This document shows, in pieces, positions 39,415 to 48,807 of a DNA stretch of 64,000 bases (positions are counted from its first letter, which is position 1; every line of letters starts with the position of its first letter). The translations under genes and the position numbers were made by a program. The stretch is from Candidatus Microgenomates bacterium (lineage in GTDB: Bacteria > Patescibacteriota > Microgenomatia > UBA12405 > UBA6130). The stretch spans positions 1-64,000 of the forward strand of contig WFSR01000012.1 of the NCBI GenBank assembly GCA_015485895.1, given 5' to 3'. The notes under the pieces were generated by a model, which worked only from the letters and a program-made list of their open reading frames with translations, made no database searches and had not been told where the DNA came from.

Positions 39415-40651
39415 CGTTATTGATATCGGAACTACGAAAATTACTACTTTGGTGGCTCAGCATTTAGCCGAAGAGAATAAGCTAAATGTTATTGGCATCG
39501 CCTCTGCTCCGGCTGAGGGATTTAGGCGCGGGCAGATTATTAACATAGAGGAAGCCACCAATAGTTTAGCAAGTAGTGTAGAAGCAGCCGAACGAATGTC
39601 CAGCAATCCTATTAAGAAAGCATATATTGGTATTGTTGCTCCCTATTTGGAATCATTAAAGTCTACGGGTGTGGTTGCTGTTACAGAGCCAGAAAAGGAA
39701 ATTACTTCTCTGGATGTTGAAAAAGTTTTAGAAGCGGCCCGAGCTATTTCCCTCCCCAAAAATAGCACTGTTTTGCATGTAATTCCACGACAGTTTATCG
39801 TCGATGGTCAAGAAGGCATAGTTGATCCTCTAAGAATGACAGGAATTCGCCTAGAGGTCTCAGCAACCATTCTAACTGCCTCTATGGCTGCTCTTAATAA
39901 TCTTCGTAAAGCTCTTTTGGAAGCTGGGATAACACCTTTGGAATTGGTCTATAGCGGTTTTGCGAGTGCTGAGACTGTCCTCTCCCCAACCGAGAGAGAA
40001 TTGGGGTCTGTCCTTGTAGATATTGGAGGGACGGTAACCAGTATCACCGTCTTTGTAGAGGGATCACCAGTCTTTGTAAAGGTTTTACCGGTGGGGTCTG
40101 TAAATGTTACCAATGATTTAGCTATAGGCCTCCGTCTTCCCCTGGAGGAGGCTGAGAAATTAAAAATTTTTTTAAGTAAAGGGAAGAAGAATAAAAGGCT
40201 AAAGGAACGGTATTCTCCAGCGGCAATTGGCATCAATAGCCGTCGGGATATTGACCTTGATGTTGCCTTAAATGGCATTGTTCAGCCAAGGTTAGAGGAA
40301 ATTTGTCAATTAACAAGAGATGAATTGCAAAAAGTAAAATTGTTGGGAGCTACCCCAGCTGGTGTGGTGGTCACCGGTGGCGGCGGACTCTTACCTAATT
40401 TAACTGTTATTGCCCAGCGCATCATCGGTTTGCCTGTGCATATCGGTCGCCCGCATCAGTTGGGTGGCATTGCCGAAGAGATTACTACTCCATCTTATAG
40501 TAGTGCTTTAGGATTATTAGAATATGCAGCTAAAAATAATGAGGAGGCAAGTAAGTCTATTTTTATGCCTTCCTTTTCTTTCTTCCGCAATAATAATTTT
40601 AGAGGAGCGGCTGAGCGAATGTTAAATATTTTACGCCCCCTCTTACCATAA
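39392..40651 (+). CDS. ftsA: Cell division protein FtsA
   Basis: 419 aa, actin-like. SVIDIGTTKITTLVA is phosphate loop 1, LVDIGGTVTSITVF phosphate loop 2, VVVTGGGGLLPN the adenosine loop, and the FtsA-specific 1C domain follows the first block. The C-terminal FRGAAERMLNILRPLL is an amphipathic helix suited to membrane attachment. FtsA tethers FtsZ to the membrane. Overlaps the FtsQ-like gene by 23 bp and ftsZ by one base. Confidence 0.95.
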   Translation: MLYSKIISVIDIGTTKITTLVAQHLAEENKLNVIGIASAPAEGFRRGQIINIEEATNSLASSVEAAERMSSNPIKKAYIGIVAPYLESLKSTGVVAVTEPEKEITSLDVEKVLEAARAISLPKNSTVLHVIPRQFIVDGQEGIVDPLRMTGIRLEVSATILTASMAALNNLRKALLEAGITPLELVYSGFASAETVLSPTERELGSVLVDIGGTVTSITVFVEGSPVFVKVLPVGSVNVTNDLAIGLRLPLEEAEKLKIFLSKGKKNKRLKERYSPAAIGINSRRDIDLDVALNGIVQPRLEEICQLTRDELQKVKLLGATPAGVVVTGGGGLLPNLTVIAQRIIGLPVHIGRPHQLGGIAEEITTPSYSSALGLLEYAAKNNEEASKSIFMPSFSFFRNNNFRGAAERMLNILRPLLP

Positions 40652-41805
40652 TGGCGCTTTTGGAACCTTTGCCAGCCCAAGTCGCTAAAATTAAAGTCAT
40701 CGGTGTTGGTGGAGCAGGGATGAATGCTGTAAACCATATGCTGGAACAACAACCTCCAGAAGGAGTAGAATTTGTGGCTGTAAATACCGATGCTCAAGTA
40801 CTCTCCGCTTCATTGGCGCAGATAAAAGTGCAAATAGGTGATAAGTTGACACGTGGTTTAGGTGCAGGCGGAGATCCTCAGGTTGGGGCTAAAGCAGCTG
40901 AAGAATCAAAAGAAAAAATAAAACAGCTATTAGAAGGCTCGGATATGGTTTTTATTACTGCTGGAGCTGGTGGCGGGACAGGAACCGGTGCCGCTCCGGT
41001 AATTGCCCGATTGGCAAAACAGGAGCTGAAAATTCTTACGGTGGGGGTGGTTACGAAACCTTTCCATTTTGAAGGAACAAGGCGCATGGTGATTGCCGAG
41101 GAGGGGATTAAACACCTAAAGGAAACAACTGACGCTCTGATTACCATTCCTAACCAACATCTTCTAGATATTAAAAATAGCATCACTTTTCTCAATGCAT
41201 TCAAAATGGCAGACGCTGTCCTTGCCCGGGCGGTGGAAGGTATTGCTGAGATTATCACTGTTCCGGGACTTATTAATGTTGACTTTGCTGACATTAAAAC
41301 TATTATGCGTGATGCAGGCAGTGCTCTTTTAGGTGTTGGGTTAGGGGAAGGCGAACAGAGAGGTGAAAAAGCATTCCAGGAAGCGTTAAGATCGCCTCTC
41401 TTAGGCAATTCTATTCGTGGAGCTCGAGGGGTTTTATTTAATGTAGTCGGCGGAGAGGACTTAAAGATGGAGGAAATTCATTGGTTGGCAGAACAGTTAT
41501 CGCAGCAAGTAGGGGGGGATGCGAATATTATTTTTGGGGCACGAATAGATGATAAATTTAAAGGTAAACTTCGCTTAACCTTGATAGCAACTGGTTTTGA
41601 AGAGCAAGCGGCTCTACAACACTTGATTTCTCGCAAGGGAGATAAAAAAGCGACATCGTTGAAAAACCCGGAGCATGAAAAACAGAAAAAAGAAAAAAAG
41701 ATAGAAATGGACAAGATGCTAAAAAAAATTGCTACGGAAAATGCGGATTTAGGTGTTCATTTAGATGATCCTTTCGATATTCCTGCTTTCTTACGGCGTG
41801 CCTAA
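40651..41805 (+). CDS. ftsZ: Cell division GTPase FtsZ
   Basis: 384 aa. VIGVGGAGMNAVNHM starts the GTP domain, the tubulin signature GAGGGTGTGAAPVIA follows, and FADIKTIMRDAGSALLGVG lies at the T7-loop side. A ~40-residue charged linker leads to the conserved C-terminal peptide DDPFDIPAFLRRA, which binds FtsA. FtsZ forms the division ring. Three bases separate it from the second SEDS gene. Confidence 0.97.
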   Translation: MALLEPLPAQVAKIKVIGVGGAGMNAVNHMLEQQPPEGVEFVAVNTDAQVLSASLAQIKVQIGDKLTRGLGAGGDPQVGAKAAEESKEKIKQLLEGSDMVFITAGAGGGTGTGAAPVIARLAKQELKILTVGVVTKPFHFEGTRRMVIAEEGIKHLKETTDALITIPNQHLLDIKNSITFLNAFKMADAVLARAVEGIAEIITVPGLINVDFADIKTIMRDAGSALLGVGLGEGEQRGEKAFQEALRSPLLGNSIRGARGVLFNVVGGEDLKMEEIHWLAEQLSQQVGGDANIIFGARIDDKFKGKLRLTLIATGFEEQAALQHLISRKGDKKATSLKNPEHEKQKKEKKIEMDKMLKKIATENADLGVHLDDPFDIPAFLRRA

Positions 41806-41808
41806 GTA

Positions 41809-42849
41809 ATGAATAATTTTTTTTCTTCGCTTTCTTCAGGCAAAGTTTTGGTATTTTTCTTAATTTTCATTATGGCTGGTCTGAATTTGTTTACTCTCTG
41901 GACACTTAAAGCTAATGCTAGCACCCAACTACTTTTTTGGATACTTGGACTGACGGTTTTTTTCTTTCTTATTTTCTGGCGGCCATCATTATCGTCTTGG
42001 CGGAAATTTGACTGGCTTATTTACTTGAGTATAGTAATATCATTGCTCTTGCCCCTTTTTTGGGGGCAAACCATTAGAGGAGCTCGCCGTTGGCTTCATC
42101 TGGGTATTTTCTCAATTCAGGTATCGGAAATAGTAAAACCATTTTTTATTCTTTCTTTTGTTTCCTTGATAGAAAGGGGCAAAAAATGGACGGTCGGTTT
42201 TCTGGTGCTATTACCACTCCCGGTAATTTTTTTGCTTTTGAAGGAACCAGATTTTGGAAGTGCCATCCTTTATCTTAGTTTAGTTTTTTTCTTAGCTCTT
42301 TTGTATTATTGGCGGCAGAGAAAATTCTGGGTAGCGCTTGGCGGTGGCGTTTTACTCTTTTTTCTCTTGTTACCTTATTTACTTTCTCCTTATCAAAAAC
42401 AGCGTTGGAATACTTTTCTTCATCCCGGTAGTGATCCTTTAGGAGCTGGCTATAATACTCTCCAGGCAAAAGTCAATATAGGGTCGGGCCGCATTTTGGG
42501 CCATGGCCTCTGGCATTTAAAACAGGAATTACAGTTTCTCCCTGAGGCTCATACAGATTTTATCTTTGCTAGTTGGGCTCACGCTACCGGTTTTGCTGGG
42601 GTGATTTTTATCTTATCTCTCTATACCATCCTCTTTTGGACCTTGGGGCAAAAAGTTTTAGCTACCAAAACTGAATGGGTGTTCATTTTTCGCTTTCTAT
42701 TATTGGCACAGCTTTGGTTGCAAACGCTGGTTAATTTAGGGATGAACTTAGGAATTTTGCCAGTTACCGGATTGCCATTGCCATTTTTTTCTTATGGAGG
42801 ATCTTCGTTACTCGCCAGTATTCTAGCGCTTGCCTTTATTTTGCTTTAG
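41809..42849 (+). CDS. rodA: SEDS-family lipid II polymerase (RodA-like)
   Basis: 346 aa, about ten membrane helices. ARRWLHLGIFSIQVSEIVKP, LLKEPDFGSAILYLSL (catalytic Asp loop), GYNTLQAKVNIGSGRILGHG, FLPEAHTDFIFA and LPLPFFSYGGSSLL are SEDS landmarks, and HTDFIF is more typical of RodA than FtsW. RodA drives elongation with a class B PBP. It starts 3 bp after ftsZ; its 3' end overlaps the rplU promoter. Confidence 0.88.
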   Translation: MNNFFSSLSSGKVLVFFLIFIMAGLNLFTLWTLKANASTQLLFWILGLTVFFFLIFWRPSLSSWRKFDWLIYLSIVISLLLPLFWGQTIRGARRWLHLGIFSIQVSEIVKPFFILSFVSLIERGKKWTVGFLVLLPLPVIFLLLKEPDFGSAILYLSLVFFLALLYYWRQRKFWVALGGGVLLFFLLLPYLLSPYQKQRWNTFLHPGSDPLGAGYNTLQAKVNIGSGRILGHGLWHLKQELQFLPEAHTDFIFASWAHATGFAGVIFILSLYTILFWTLGQKVLATKTEWVFIFRFLLLAQLWLQTLVNLGMNLGILPVTGLPLPFFSYGGSSLLASILALAFILL

Positions 42850-42853
42850 CTGG

Positions 42854-42859
42854 TATAAT
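42854..42859 (+). promoter_or_regulatory. -10 box of rplU (leaderless type)
   Basis: TATAAT at 42854-42859 ends 6 nt before the rplU ATG (42866), and TTGCCT (42830-42835, 18-nt spacer) inside rodA may be the -35. There is no Shine-Dalgarno. Confidence 0.55.
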
Positions 42860-42865
42860 TACAAA

Positions 42866-43180
42866 ATGTTAACGGCAATAATTGCCTTACAAGGCCACCA
42901 GTATTTAGTTCGTCCTGGTGAAGAGCTGACAGTAGATTTCCTTAACAAGAAACCTACAGGTGAGGTTCTGGCTCTTTTTGATGACGATAAGCTTGTCGCT
43001 TTGGGTAGTGACGCTAAAAAGTATCAGGTAGAATTTAAGTTGCTTGCTCCCCAGAAAAAAGGTAAAAAAATTACGGTTAGAACTTATAAAGCAAAAGCAC
43101 GCTATCGTCGTCACAAAGGTTTTCGCCCCTTGCAAACGGTAGCAAGAGTCATTAAAATTGCTAAAGATGGCCAAAAGTAA
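42866..43180 (+). CDS. rplU: 50S ribosomal protein L21
   Basis: 104 aa from ATG 42866, giving MLTAIIALQGHQYLVRPGEE, the L21 start; a longer frame is rodA tail. VEFKLLAPQKKGKKITVRTYKAK and YRRHKGFRPLQTVARVIKI fit L21. It pairs with rpmA as in most bacteria (14-bp overlap). Confidence 0.95.
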   Translation: MLTAIIALQGHQYLVRPGEELTVDFLNKKPTGEVLALFDDDKLVALGSDAKKYQVEFKLLAPQKKGKKITVRTYKAKARYRRHKGFRPLQTVARVIKIAKDGQK

Positions 43181-43412
43181 AGCTGCAGGAAAAACAGGCC
43201 AAGGTAGCCCTCGCCCGGGAAAGAGGCGAGGAGTAAAACGTTATGGTGGCCAGTTAGTAAGCCCTGGTGATATCATTGTTCGTCAAGTGGGCACGCGATT
43301 CCGGGCTGGTATAGGCACAAGATTAGGACGTGATTTTACTATTACGGCTCTCCGGGCCGGGCGAGTCCATTTCCGCCAGCAAAAAGGTAAAAAAATAGTA
43401 GTCGTTCTATGA
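43167..43412 (+). CDS. rpmA: 50S ribosomal protein L27
   Basis: 81 aa from ATG 43167 (MAKSKAAGKTGQGSPRPGK). RRGVKRYGGQLVSPGDIIVRQ and RFRAGIGTRLGRDFTITAL are L27 blocks. The start has no N-terminal Firmicutes-type extension to be cleaved. Its N-terminal tail reaches the peptidyl-transferase centre. Overlaps parB by 4 bp. Confidence 0.96.
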   Translation: MAKSKAAGKTGQGSPRPGKRRGVKRYGGQLVSPGDIIVRQVGTRFRAGIGTRLGRDFTITALRAGRVHFRQQKGKKIVVVL

Positions 43413-44245
43413 GGATGGCAAAGCAGGGGGCAAAAATTCAACAATTGCCAATTGATGTCCTCCAACCTAATCCCCTTCATCCCCGTGACAACATTGATGA
43501 AGGATCGTTGCAAGAGCTGAAAGAGTCAATTGCTCTTCAGGGAATTTTAGAGCCTATTTTGGTAGCCAGCACACCAGCGGGATACCAAATCATTGCCGGT
43601 GAGCGTCGCTGGCGAGCAGCAAAGTTAGTCGGTCTAACAACTATTCCAGCAGTTGTGCGAGAAGTTTCTCCCCAGCAAATGTTGGAAATGGCCCTGGTAG
43701 AAGATATTCAACAACAAAGGTTAAATCCTCTCGACCGAGCTAAAGCATTTAAGCGTCTTCATGATGAATTTGATCTGTCAATAAAAGCAATTGCCCAAAA
43801 AATAGGGAAAAGCTCTGCTTATGTTATTAACAGTATTCGTCTTTTACGTTTGCCAGATGCTTTAAAAGATGGCCTTTTAAGCGGTTTGATAAGCGAGGGA
43901 CATGCTCGGGCACTGATGGGATTAGGGAATACAAAAATAATAATTGAGGTTTACAAGCAAGTTTTACGAGAGCACGCTTCGGTTAGGAGAACGGAAGAAT
44001 TGGCACGAATAACAAAAAGGGGAGAAAACGAGGCGCAGAGGGATGTAATAAGTTATTCTCATATAGAAAGTTTGCATAATTATTTAGAAAAGAAACTTAA
44101 CATTCCCGGGATGATGATTAAAATTGATCAGACGAGAAGTATGCTAAAAATTAGTCTTCGGGCTCGAGGCTATGGCAATAAAGAAAAATTATTCTTCCGC
44201 TTTAGCGATTTAGTTGGCTGGTCAAAGCGTACGAAGGGCGTTTAA
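43409..44245 (+). CDS. parB: Chromosome-partitioning protein ParB
   Basis: 278 aa. N-terminal ParB/Srx domain LPIDVLQPNPLHPRD (read from residue ~13), GSLQELKESIALQGILEPI, and the CTP-binding IIAGERRWRAAKLVG. A central helix-turn-helix follows (LSIKAIAQKIGKSSAYVINSI), with a C-terminal dimerisation region. ParB loads at parS and slides as a CTP clamp with ParA and SMC. No ParA gene lies beside it and no parS-like palindrome was spotted. It converges on lepB with a 44-bp overlap. Confidence 0.92.
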   Translation: MRMAKQGAKIQQLPIDVLQPNPLHPRDNIDEGSLQELKESIALQGILEPILVASTPAGYQIIAGERRWRAAKLVGLTTIPAVVREVSPQQMLEMALVEDIQQQRLNPLDRAKAFKRLHDEFDLSIKAIAQKIGKSSAYVINSIRLLRLPDALKDGLLSGLISEGHARALMGLGNTKIIIEVYKQVLREHASVRRTEELARITKRGENEAQRDVISYSHIESLHNYLEKKLNIPGMMIKIDQTRSMLKISLRARGYGNKEKLFFRFSDLVGWSKRTKGV

Positions 44246-44792
44246 TTACTTGAACACGGTTAAGTGGCCAGTAGCGGAAAATTGCCCGACCGACAATACG
44301 AGTGACGGCGATGGGTCCGAAAGCACGGGAATCACGAGAGTGGGGACGATTATCGCCGAAGACCATATAATGGCCAGGAGGAATAGTAAAAGGCACATCA
44401 TCTCTTAGGAATTCCTCCCCGGTAGTATTTATGTCTGATGCTAGATAAGATTCTTTAAACAAGTGCCGGTTAATGTAAACATGGCCCTGATGTAGCTCAA
44501 TTGTCTCACCAGGCAAACCAATAACGCGTTTAATATATTCACATTGATCGATGGCACATGGTTCGCTGGGGGGTGCTTTAAAAATTATCACATCACCTCG
44601 CTGCGGAGGATGAAAACGATAAGAGATTTTCTCCGTCAGGAGGAGGTCGCTGTTATGGAAGGTGGGCATCATTGAATGGCCTTTAACTTTGTTTGGTTGG
44701 GCGATAAAGAAATAGGTGAGAGCGAAAATGGAAAAGGCAAATACCAAAGCCTGAAGAGAGTCAAGAAAAAAATACCAGAGTTTTTTAAACAT
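44202..44792 (-). CDS. lepB: Signal peptidase I
   Basis: 196 aa with a single N-terminal membrane helix (~14-31). KGHSMMPTF carries the catalytic Ser40, and YIKRVIGLPGE the catalytic Lys88. FGDNRPHSRDSRAFGPI is the third family block. It removes signal peptides from exported proteins outside the membrane. It runs against parB, whose last 44 bp overlap its 3' end. Confidence 0.95.
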   Translation of the reverse strand: MFKKLWYFFLDSLQALVFAFSIFALTYFFIAQPNKVKGHSMMPTFHNSDLLLTEKISYRFHPPQRGDVIIFKAPPSEPCAIDQCEYIKRVIGLPGETIELHQGHVYINRHLFKESYLASDINTTGEEFLRDDVPFTIPPGHYMVFGDNRPHSRDSRAFGPIAVTRIVGRAIFRYWPLNRVQVIKRPSYALTSQLNR

Positions 44793-44800
44793 TATGGTTT

Positions 44801-44829
44801 AGTTTAATCTTGTCTTTTTCGACAGTCAA
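44801..44829 (-). promoter_or_regulatory. lepB promoter (leaderless type)
   Basis: On the minus strand TTGACT (44829-44824), 17 nt, TAAACT (44806-44801), then 8 nt to the ATG at 44792. Both hexamers and the spacing are good; no Shine-Dalgarno fits. Confidence 0.65.
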
Positions 44830-44898
44830 GAGGTAAAAGTTTGGGATGCGGAAACAGACTTGAAAGTCAGGCAGTGAACTAGATAATTGTCTGGGGGT

Positions 44899-44904
44899 TA
44901 TAAT
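44899..44904 (+). promoter_or_regulatory. -10 box of the glycan gene block (leaderless type)
   Basis: TATAAT at 44899-44904 ends 6 nt before the ATG at 44911. No -35 at normal distance was seen. Confidence 0.5.
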
Positions 44905-44910
44905 TAGTTT

Positions 44911-46026
44911 ATGAAAGTGGCAATAGTCCGAGGGGCTTTCTCAGGCCCTTGGGAATTGCAAAACTATTATACCCTAAAGGAGAAAGATGTTTTTCTAAAG
45001 GTTTTTACTAGCCAGTGGCCTTTAGACTCCCATTTTGAGCTACCGCAACAACATCTCTGGTCGCCGGTAGATTTGCCCTCCTTCCCCTATAAAATGCCAA
45101 TTTTAAACCGTCTTATAGGAGATGCTCATTATCTTTGGGGATTAGAAAAGCAGTTATATAATTTTGACATTGCCCATACTGCTGAGACTTACTATTACTA
45201 TACCCAACAATGTTTAAAGGCTAAAAAGCGGGGTTGGGTAAAGAAGGTTATAAGCACTGTTTGGGAGACTATTCCTTTCAATAATGAACAGATATGGCGG
45301 CGGAGGGCGTTTAAATATCGTGCCTCTCAGGAAATTGATCTTTTTTTAGCACCAACCCAACGGGCAGCTCGGGCTTTGAAAAAAGAAGGAGTTGCCACCC
45401 ACAAAATTAAAGTTTTACCAATGGGAGTAGGCCAAGTGTTTTTCACTCAAAAAATAAAACCTCAGAGGAAAATCGCTACCCATCTCCTTTTCGTAGGAAG
45501 ATTGGTCAAGGAGAAAGGCATTTGGGATTTACTTCAGAGTTTCAAGCGTTTACAAAAAGATGGGTTAAAATTAAAGCTGTTACTAGTTGGCCAAGGGCCA
45601 GAAAGGAAAAGAATCACTGCCTGGATTAAGGCTAACGGGTTTTCTCGGTTTGTTAAAATTAAGAAAGTGGAATATCGACGAATGCCAAAAGTGTACCGTT
45701 GGGCTGACATTTTTATTTTACCCTCAATTCATACACAATATTGGGAAGAACAATATGGTATGGCAGCGGTGGAAGCTTTAGCTAGTGGACTGCCAGTAGT
45801 GGTTAGTGATTCAGGGGCCTTGCCAGAAGTAGTTGGTCCGGCTGGTATAGTAGTACCAGAGAGTAATCCTAGCATTCTTGCCAAAACCCTTTATCAATTG
45901 GCAACTGACTCTCAGCGACGCAATGATTTGGGCGTTTTAGCTTACCAGTGGGCTAGAAAAAGATACTTTGCCCCTACAGTGGCTGCAAAAATTTTAGATA
46001 TTTATACCACGCTTTTACGTGAGTAA
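44911..46026 (+). CDS. GT4 glycosyltransferase
   Basis: 371 aa, GT-B fold. LLFVGRLVKEKGIWDLLQSF opens the donor-binding half, RRMPKVYRWADIFILPS and EQYGMAAVEALASGLPVVVS give the E-x7-E motif, and ALPEVVGPAGIVVP follows. The N-terminal acceptor half is divergent. It heads a four-gene run (GT4, murB, GT2, O-antigen-ligase-like) for surface glycan, with an 8-bp overlap with murB. Confidence 0.88.
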   Translation: MKVAIVRGAFSGPWELQNYYTLKEKDVFLKVFTSQWPLDSHFELPQQHLWSPVDLPSFPYKMPILNRLIGDAHYLWGLEKQLYNFDIAHTAETYYYYTQQCLKAKKRGWVKKVISTVWETIPFNNEQIWRRRAFKYRASQEIDLFLAPTQRAARALKKEGVATHKIKVLPMGVGQVFFTQKIKPQRKIATHLLFVGRLVKEKGIWDLLQSFKRLQKDGLKLKLLLVGQGPERKRITAWIKANGFSRFVKIKKVEYRRMPKVYRWADIFILPSIHTQYWEEQYGMAAVEALASGLPVVVSDSGALPEVVGPAGIVVPESNPSILAKTLYQLATDSQRRNDLGVLAYQWARKRYFAPTVAAKILDIYTTLLRE

Positions 46027-47005
46027 GCTAGCAATTCAACGGAATATGCCGTTAGCTCCTTATACTACCCTTAAAATTGGGGGGCCAGCTGATTACTTGC
46101 TGGATGCCTACTCATTTTCAGAATTACAACATGCTTTAGCGTGGGCTTTAAAAAAGAATTTACCCTGGTATATTTTGGGTGGGGGGAGTAATGTGCTAAT
46201 TAGCGATCGAGGGATAAGAGGTCTAGTTATTATCAATTGCATCAAGGGATGGCAGGTCATTTCATCCACATCGGCTCAAAAACCTGATATGGGCATTGCT
46301 AGTCGTTGGCACAATACTTTTACTCTAAAACCTCCACAACGCGGTAAAGGAATTATAATTGAAGTGGCAACAGGCACTGATTTAAAAACCTTCCTTTTTC
46401 AGTTAGCGGAAAATCAGATCACCGGTTTAGAATGGTTTGCTGGTATCCCGGGAACTATTGGAGGGGCAATAAAAAACAACATTCACGGTGGCCCTGATTT
46501 TTTTAGCCAATACCTACTAGGGGTGCAAATATGGCAGCGAAATAGAATAGAAAATTATTCCTTGCGTCGGGAAGATTTTGATTATGATAGTTCTCCTTTT
46601 GACTCGCAAACTGTGCTTTTAAAGGCAAAGTTATTGCTTTTCCAAGCTGAAGATAAGCGCGGCAAATTGTTTTTGCAGGAGTGGGGAAAAGCAAAATTAC
46701 AAAACCAACCTCAAAATTCTGCCGGGTGTATTTTTCAAAATTTATCAGCTAAAGAACAAAAATGGCTCCATTTACCCAGCTCGAGTTGGGGCTATATTAT
46801 TGATAAAGTTTTACATTTAAAGGGCCAACAAATTGGTGGTGCTCAAATTTCTCATCGGCATGCGGCTTTTATTGTTAATGCCAACGGCAAGGCCCGGGCC
46901 CAAGACATTTTAGCCTTGATTGCTTTAATTAAAGAAAAAAGCAGACGGGTTTTGGGAGTAGAGCCTCGTTTAGAAATTCAGCTTTTAGGCTTCAATGGAA
47001 AATAA
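46019..47005 (+). CDS. murB: UDP-N-acetylenolpyruvoylglucosamine reductase MurB
   Basis: 328 aa from a GTG at 46019. PLAPYTTLKIGGPADYL, YILGGGSNVLISDRGIRGLVI and GLEWFAGIPGTIGGAIKNNIHG form the FAD-binding domain. SAGCIFQNL carries the substrate-side Ser/Cys region, and GGAQISHRHAAFIVNANGKA the C-terminal block. It reduces the enolpyruvyl product of MurA with NADPH. It lies apart from the dcw cluster, inside a glycan operon. Confidence 0.93.
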   Translation: MSKLAIQRNMPLAPYTTLKIGGPADYLLDAYSFSELQHALAWALKKNLPWYILGGGSNVLISDRGIRGLVIINCIKGWQVISSTSAQKPDMGIASRWHNTFTLKPPQRGKGIIIEVATGTDLKTFLFQLAENQITGLEWFAGIPGTIGGAIKNNIHGGPDFFSQYLLGVQIWQRNRIENYSLRREDFDYDSSPFDSQTVLLKAKLLLFQAEDKRGKLFLQEWGKAKLQNQPQNSAGCIFQNLSAKEQKWLHLPSSSWGYIIDKVLHLKGQQIGGAQISHRHAAFIVNANGKARAQDILALIALIKEKSRRVLGVEPRLEIQLLGFNGK

Positions 47006-47747
47006 AGTTAAGGTTACCGCTGTTGTTTTGACCAAAAATGAAGCTCTCCAAATAAGGGAGTGTTTAGATGGATTAAAGTGGGCTGATGAAATATTGGTGA
47101 TAGATGATTACTCGCAAGATACTACCGTTAAACTTGCGCGGCAGAAAGGAGCGAGAGTTTTAAAGCATCACTTAAAAAATTTTGCTGATCAACGAAATTT
47201 AGCCCTGCACCGGGCAAATTATCCTTGGGTCTTTTTTGTAGATGCTGATGAGCGCGTTACCCCCACCCTAGCTAAAGAGATTGTGCGACGTATTGAGAAA
47301 AGAGGAGGGGAGAAAGGCTATCGTTTCCATAGACAAGATATTTTTTGGGGGCATGCCCTACATTTCGGTGAAAATGCCCGCAATACTTTTATCCGTTTAG
47401 GGCGAAAAAATGCTGGCTGTTGGCAAGGTTTTGTGCACGAGAGATGGGCAATAAAAGGGAAAGTGGGAAACGTGCAAGAGCCACTTTATCATCGGTTGCC
47501 CTCTTTGAGAAGTTTTTTAGAGAAAATAAATTTTTATACTAGTTTACGGGCCAGAGAATTGAAACGACAAAATAAAGCTGTCAATAGCCTTAGTGTTGTG
47601 GTCTATCCATTAGCGAAATTCTGCTGTGATTATTGCTTTTGGCAAGGTTTTCGCGACGGCACACCTGGTTTGATCATAGCAATGCTAATGACTTTCCATT
47701 CATTTTTAGTTCGAGCTAAATTATGGCACCTTTACCATCATGATTAA
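46995..47747 (+). CDS. GT2 glycosyltransferase (WaaE/KdtX-like)
   Basis: 250 aa. TAVVLTKNEALQIRECLDGL with LVIDDYSQDTTVKLA is the GT-A nucleotide-binding start, and FFVDADERVTPTL holds the DxD motif. FHRQDIFWGHALHFG and WQGFVHERW match the short WaaE-type family, which adds sugars to lipid-linked cores. It overlaps murB by 11 bp and the next gene by 8 bp. Acceptor unknown. Confidence 0.87.
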   Translation: MENKVKVTAVVLTKNEALQIRECLDGLKWADEILVIDDYSQDTTVKLARQKGARVLKHHLKNFADQRNLALHRANYPWVFFVDADERVTPTLAKEIVRRIEKRGGEKGYRFHRQDIFWGHALHFGENARNTFIRLGRKNAGCWQGFVHERWAIKGKVGNVQEPLYHRLPSLRSFLEKINFYTSLRARELKRQNKAVNSLSVVVYPLAKFCCDYCFWQGFRDGTPGLIIAMLMTFHSFLVRAKLWHLYHHD

Positions 47748-48807
47748 CATCGAGACAATTATTCTCATAATTTATCCTTTAGGTGCCTGGCTTAGCCTTC
47801 CGCTCTTACCCTGGCACGTTACACTTTTGGATGTCCTGGTTTTACTCTTTGTTGTTAAAAATGGACGAATTTTCTTTGGGAAAGAATTTGTACCTCTCTG
47901 GCTATTTAGCGCTGCACTTATATTTTCCTATATACGGTCTTTATGGCAGGTAGATTTTAATTTTACCTGGAGAGCTTTTTTATATTTAGGGAGAACCGTA
48001 GTTTACTATGCCTTTTTGGCCTATTTCTTGAATAAGCGAAACAATAGCTATAAAAGCGGAATCTTTTGGGTTACTTGGTGGCTAATGATCATTGGCTTAA
48101 GCCAATATCTTTTAGTGCGCAACTTTTTAAGCTGGCAAGTTCTAGGGTGGGATCCCCACATTGATCGTCTGGTGGGCAACTGGTATGATCCAGGTTTTCT
48201 GGCTACTGCTTATCTACTATTATTGATTTTTTGGAACTCGTTTCTAAATTCTTTTGCTACATTTGGATTATGGCTAATTACCTGGCTTGCCCTTTTCTTG
48301 ACTTACGCTAGATCTATTTGGATCTTAGCAGCAGGATGGCTACTAAGTCGGCGGAAACATATCGCCCTATATCTCTTGGTGCTTTTAGGAGGAACTTTCC
48401 TAATATTCCCACATAATACTAGCGAGGGAACAAAAATTTTACGAACAGCATCTATAAATGGACGATGGCGAAACGGGAAAGTGGCCTGGCAAATTTTTAA
48501 GCATCATCCTTTATTAGGTATAGGTTTTGACAACTTAGCTTCTTGGCGTTTACGCCAGGGTATAAATGTAGGCCATGCCAGCATGGGTTTTGAAAACAGT
48601 TTTCTCTTCCTATTAGCTACGGGGGGGTTAATTAGTTGTTTTGGCTATTTCATCTTTCTCTGGAACTTGATGAAGAGAATGACATTGCAAGGTCAACATC
48701 TAACGATTTTATGGCTGTTAAGTGGTCTTTTCAACAACACCCTTTTTTATCCTCTCCTTATCACTCTCTTGGCATTTTTGCTGGCAGCCACTAAGGATGG
48801 TAGGTAA
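47740..48807 (+). CDS. O-antigen ligase/polymerase-family membrane protein
   Basis: 355 aa with about ten membrane helices. The large outside loop contains NGRWRNGKVAWQIFKHHPLLGIGFDN, the Wzy_C/O-antigen-ligase pattern (R...W..a......PllGiG.g.f), with a following GHASMGFENSFLFLLATGG. Such proteins join or polymerise lipid-linked glycans. It fits the three preceding glycan genes. It converges on the Ig-like protein gene with a 17-bp overlap. Confidence 0.82.
   Translation: MINIETIILIIYPLGAWLSLPLLPWHVTLLDVLVLLFVVKNGRIFFGKEFVPLWLFSAALIFSYIRSLWQVDFNFTWRAFLYLGRTVVYYAFLAYFLNKRNNSYKSGIFWVTWWLMIIGLSQYLLVRNFLSWQVLGWDPHIDRLVGNWYDPGFLATAYLLLLIFWNSFLNSFATFGLWLITWLALFLTYARSIWILAAGWLLSRRKHIALYLLVLLGGTFLIFPHNTSEGTKILRTASINGRWRNGKVAWQIFKHHPLLGIGFDNLASWRLRQGINVGHASMGFENSFLFLLATGGLISCFGYFIFLWNLMKRMTLQGQHLTILWLLSGLFNNTLFYPLLITLLAFLLAATKDGR

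Noticed and set aside
43409..44245. Replication origin near parB
   Set aside because: No dnaA, dnaN, parA, DnaA-box cluster or parS palindrome is seen around parB; the gene lies among ribosomal and wall genes.
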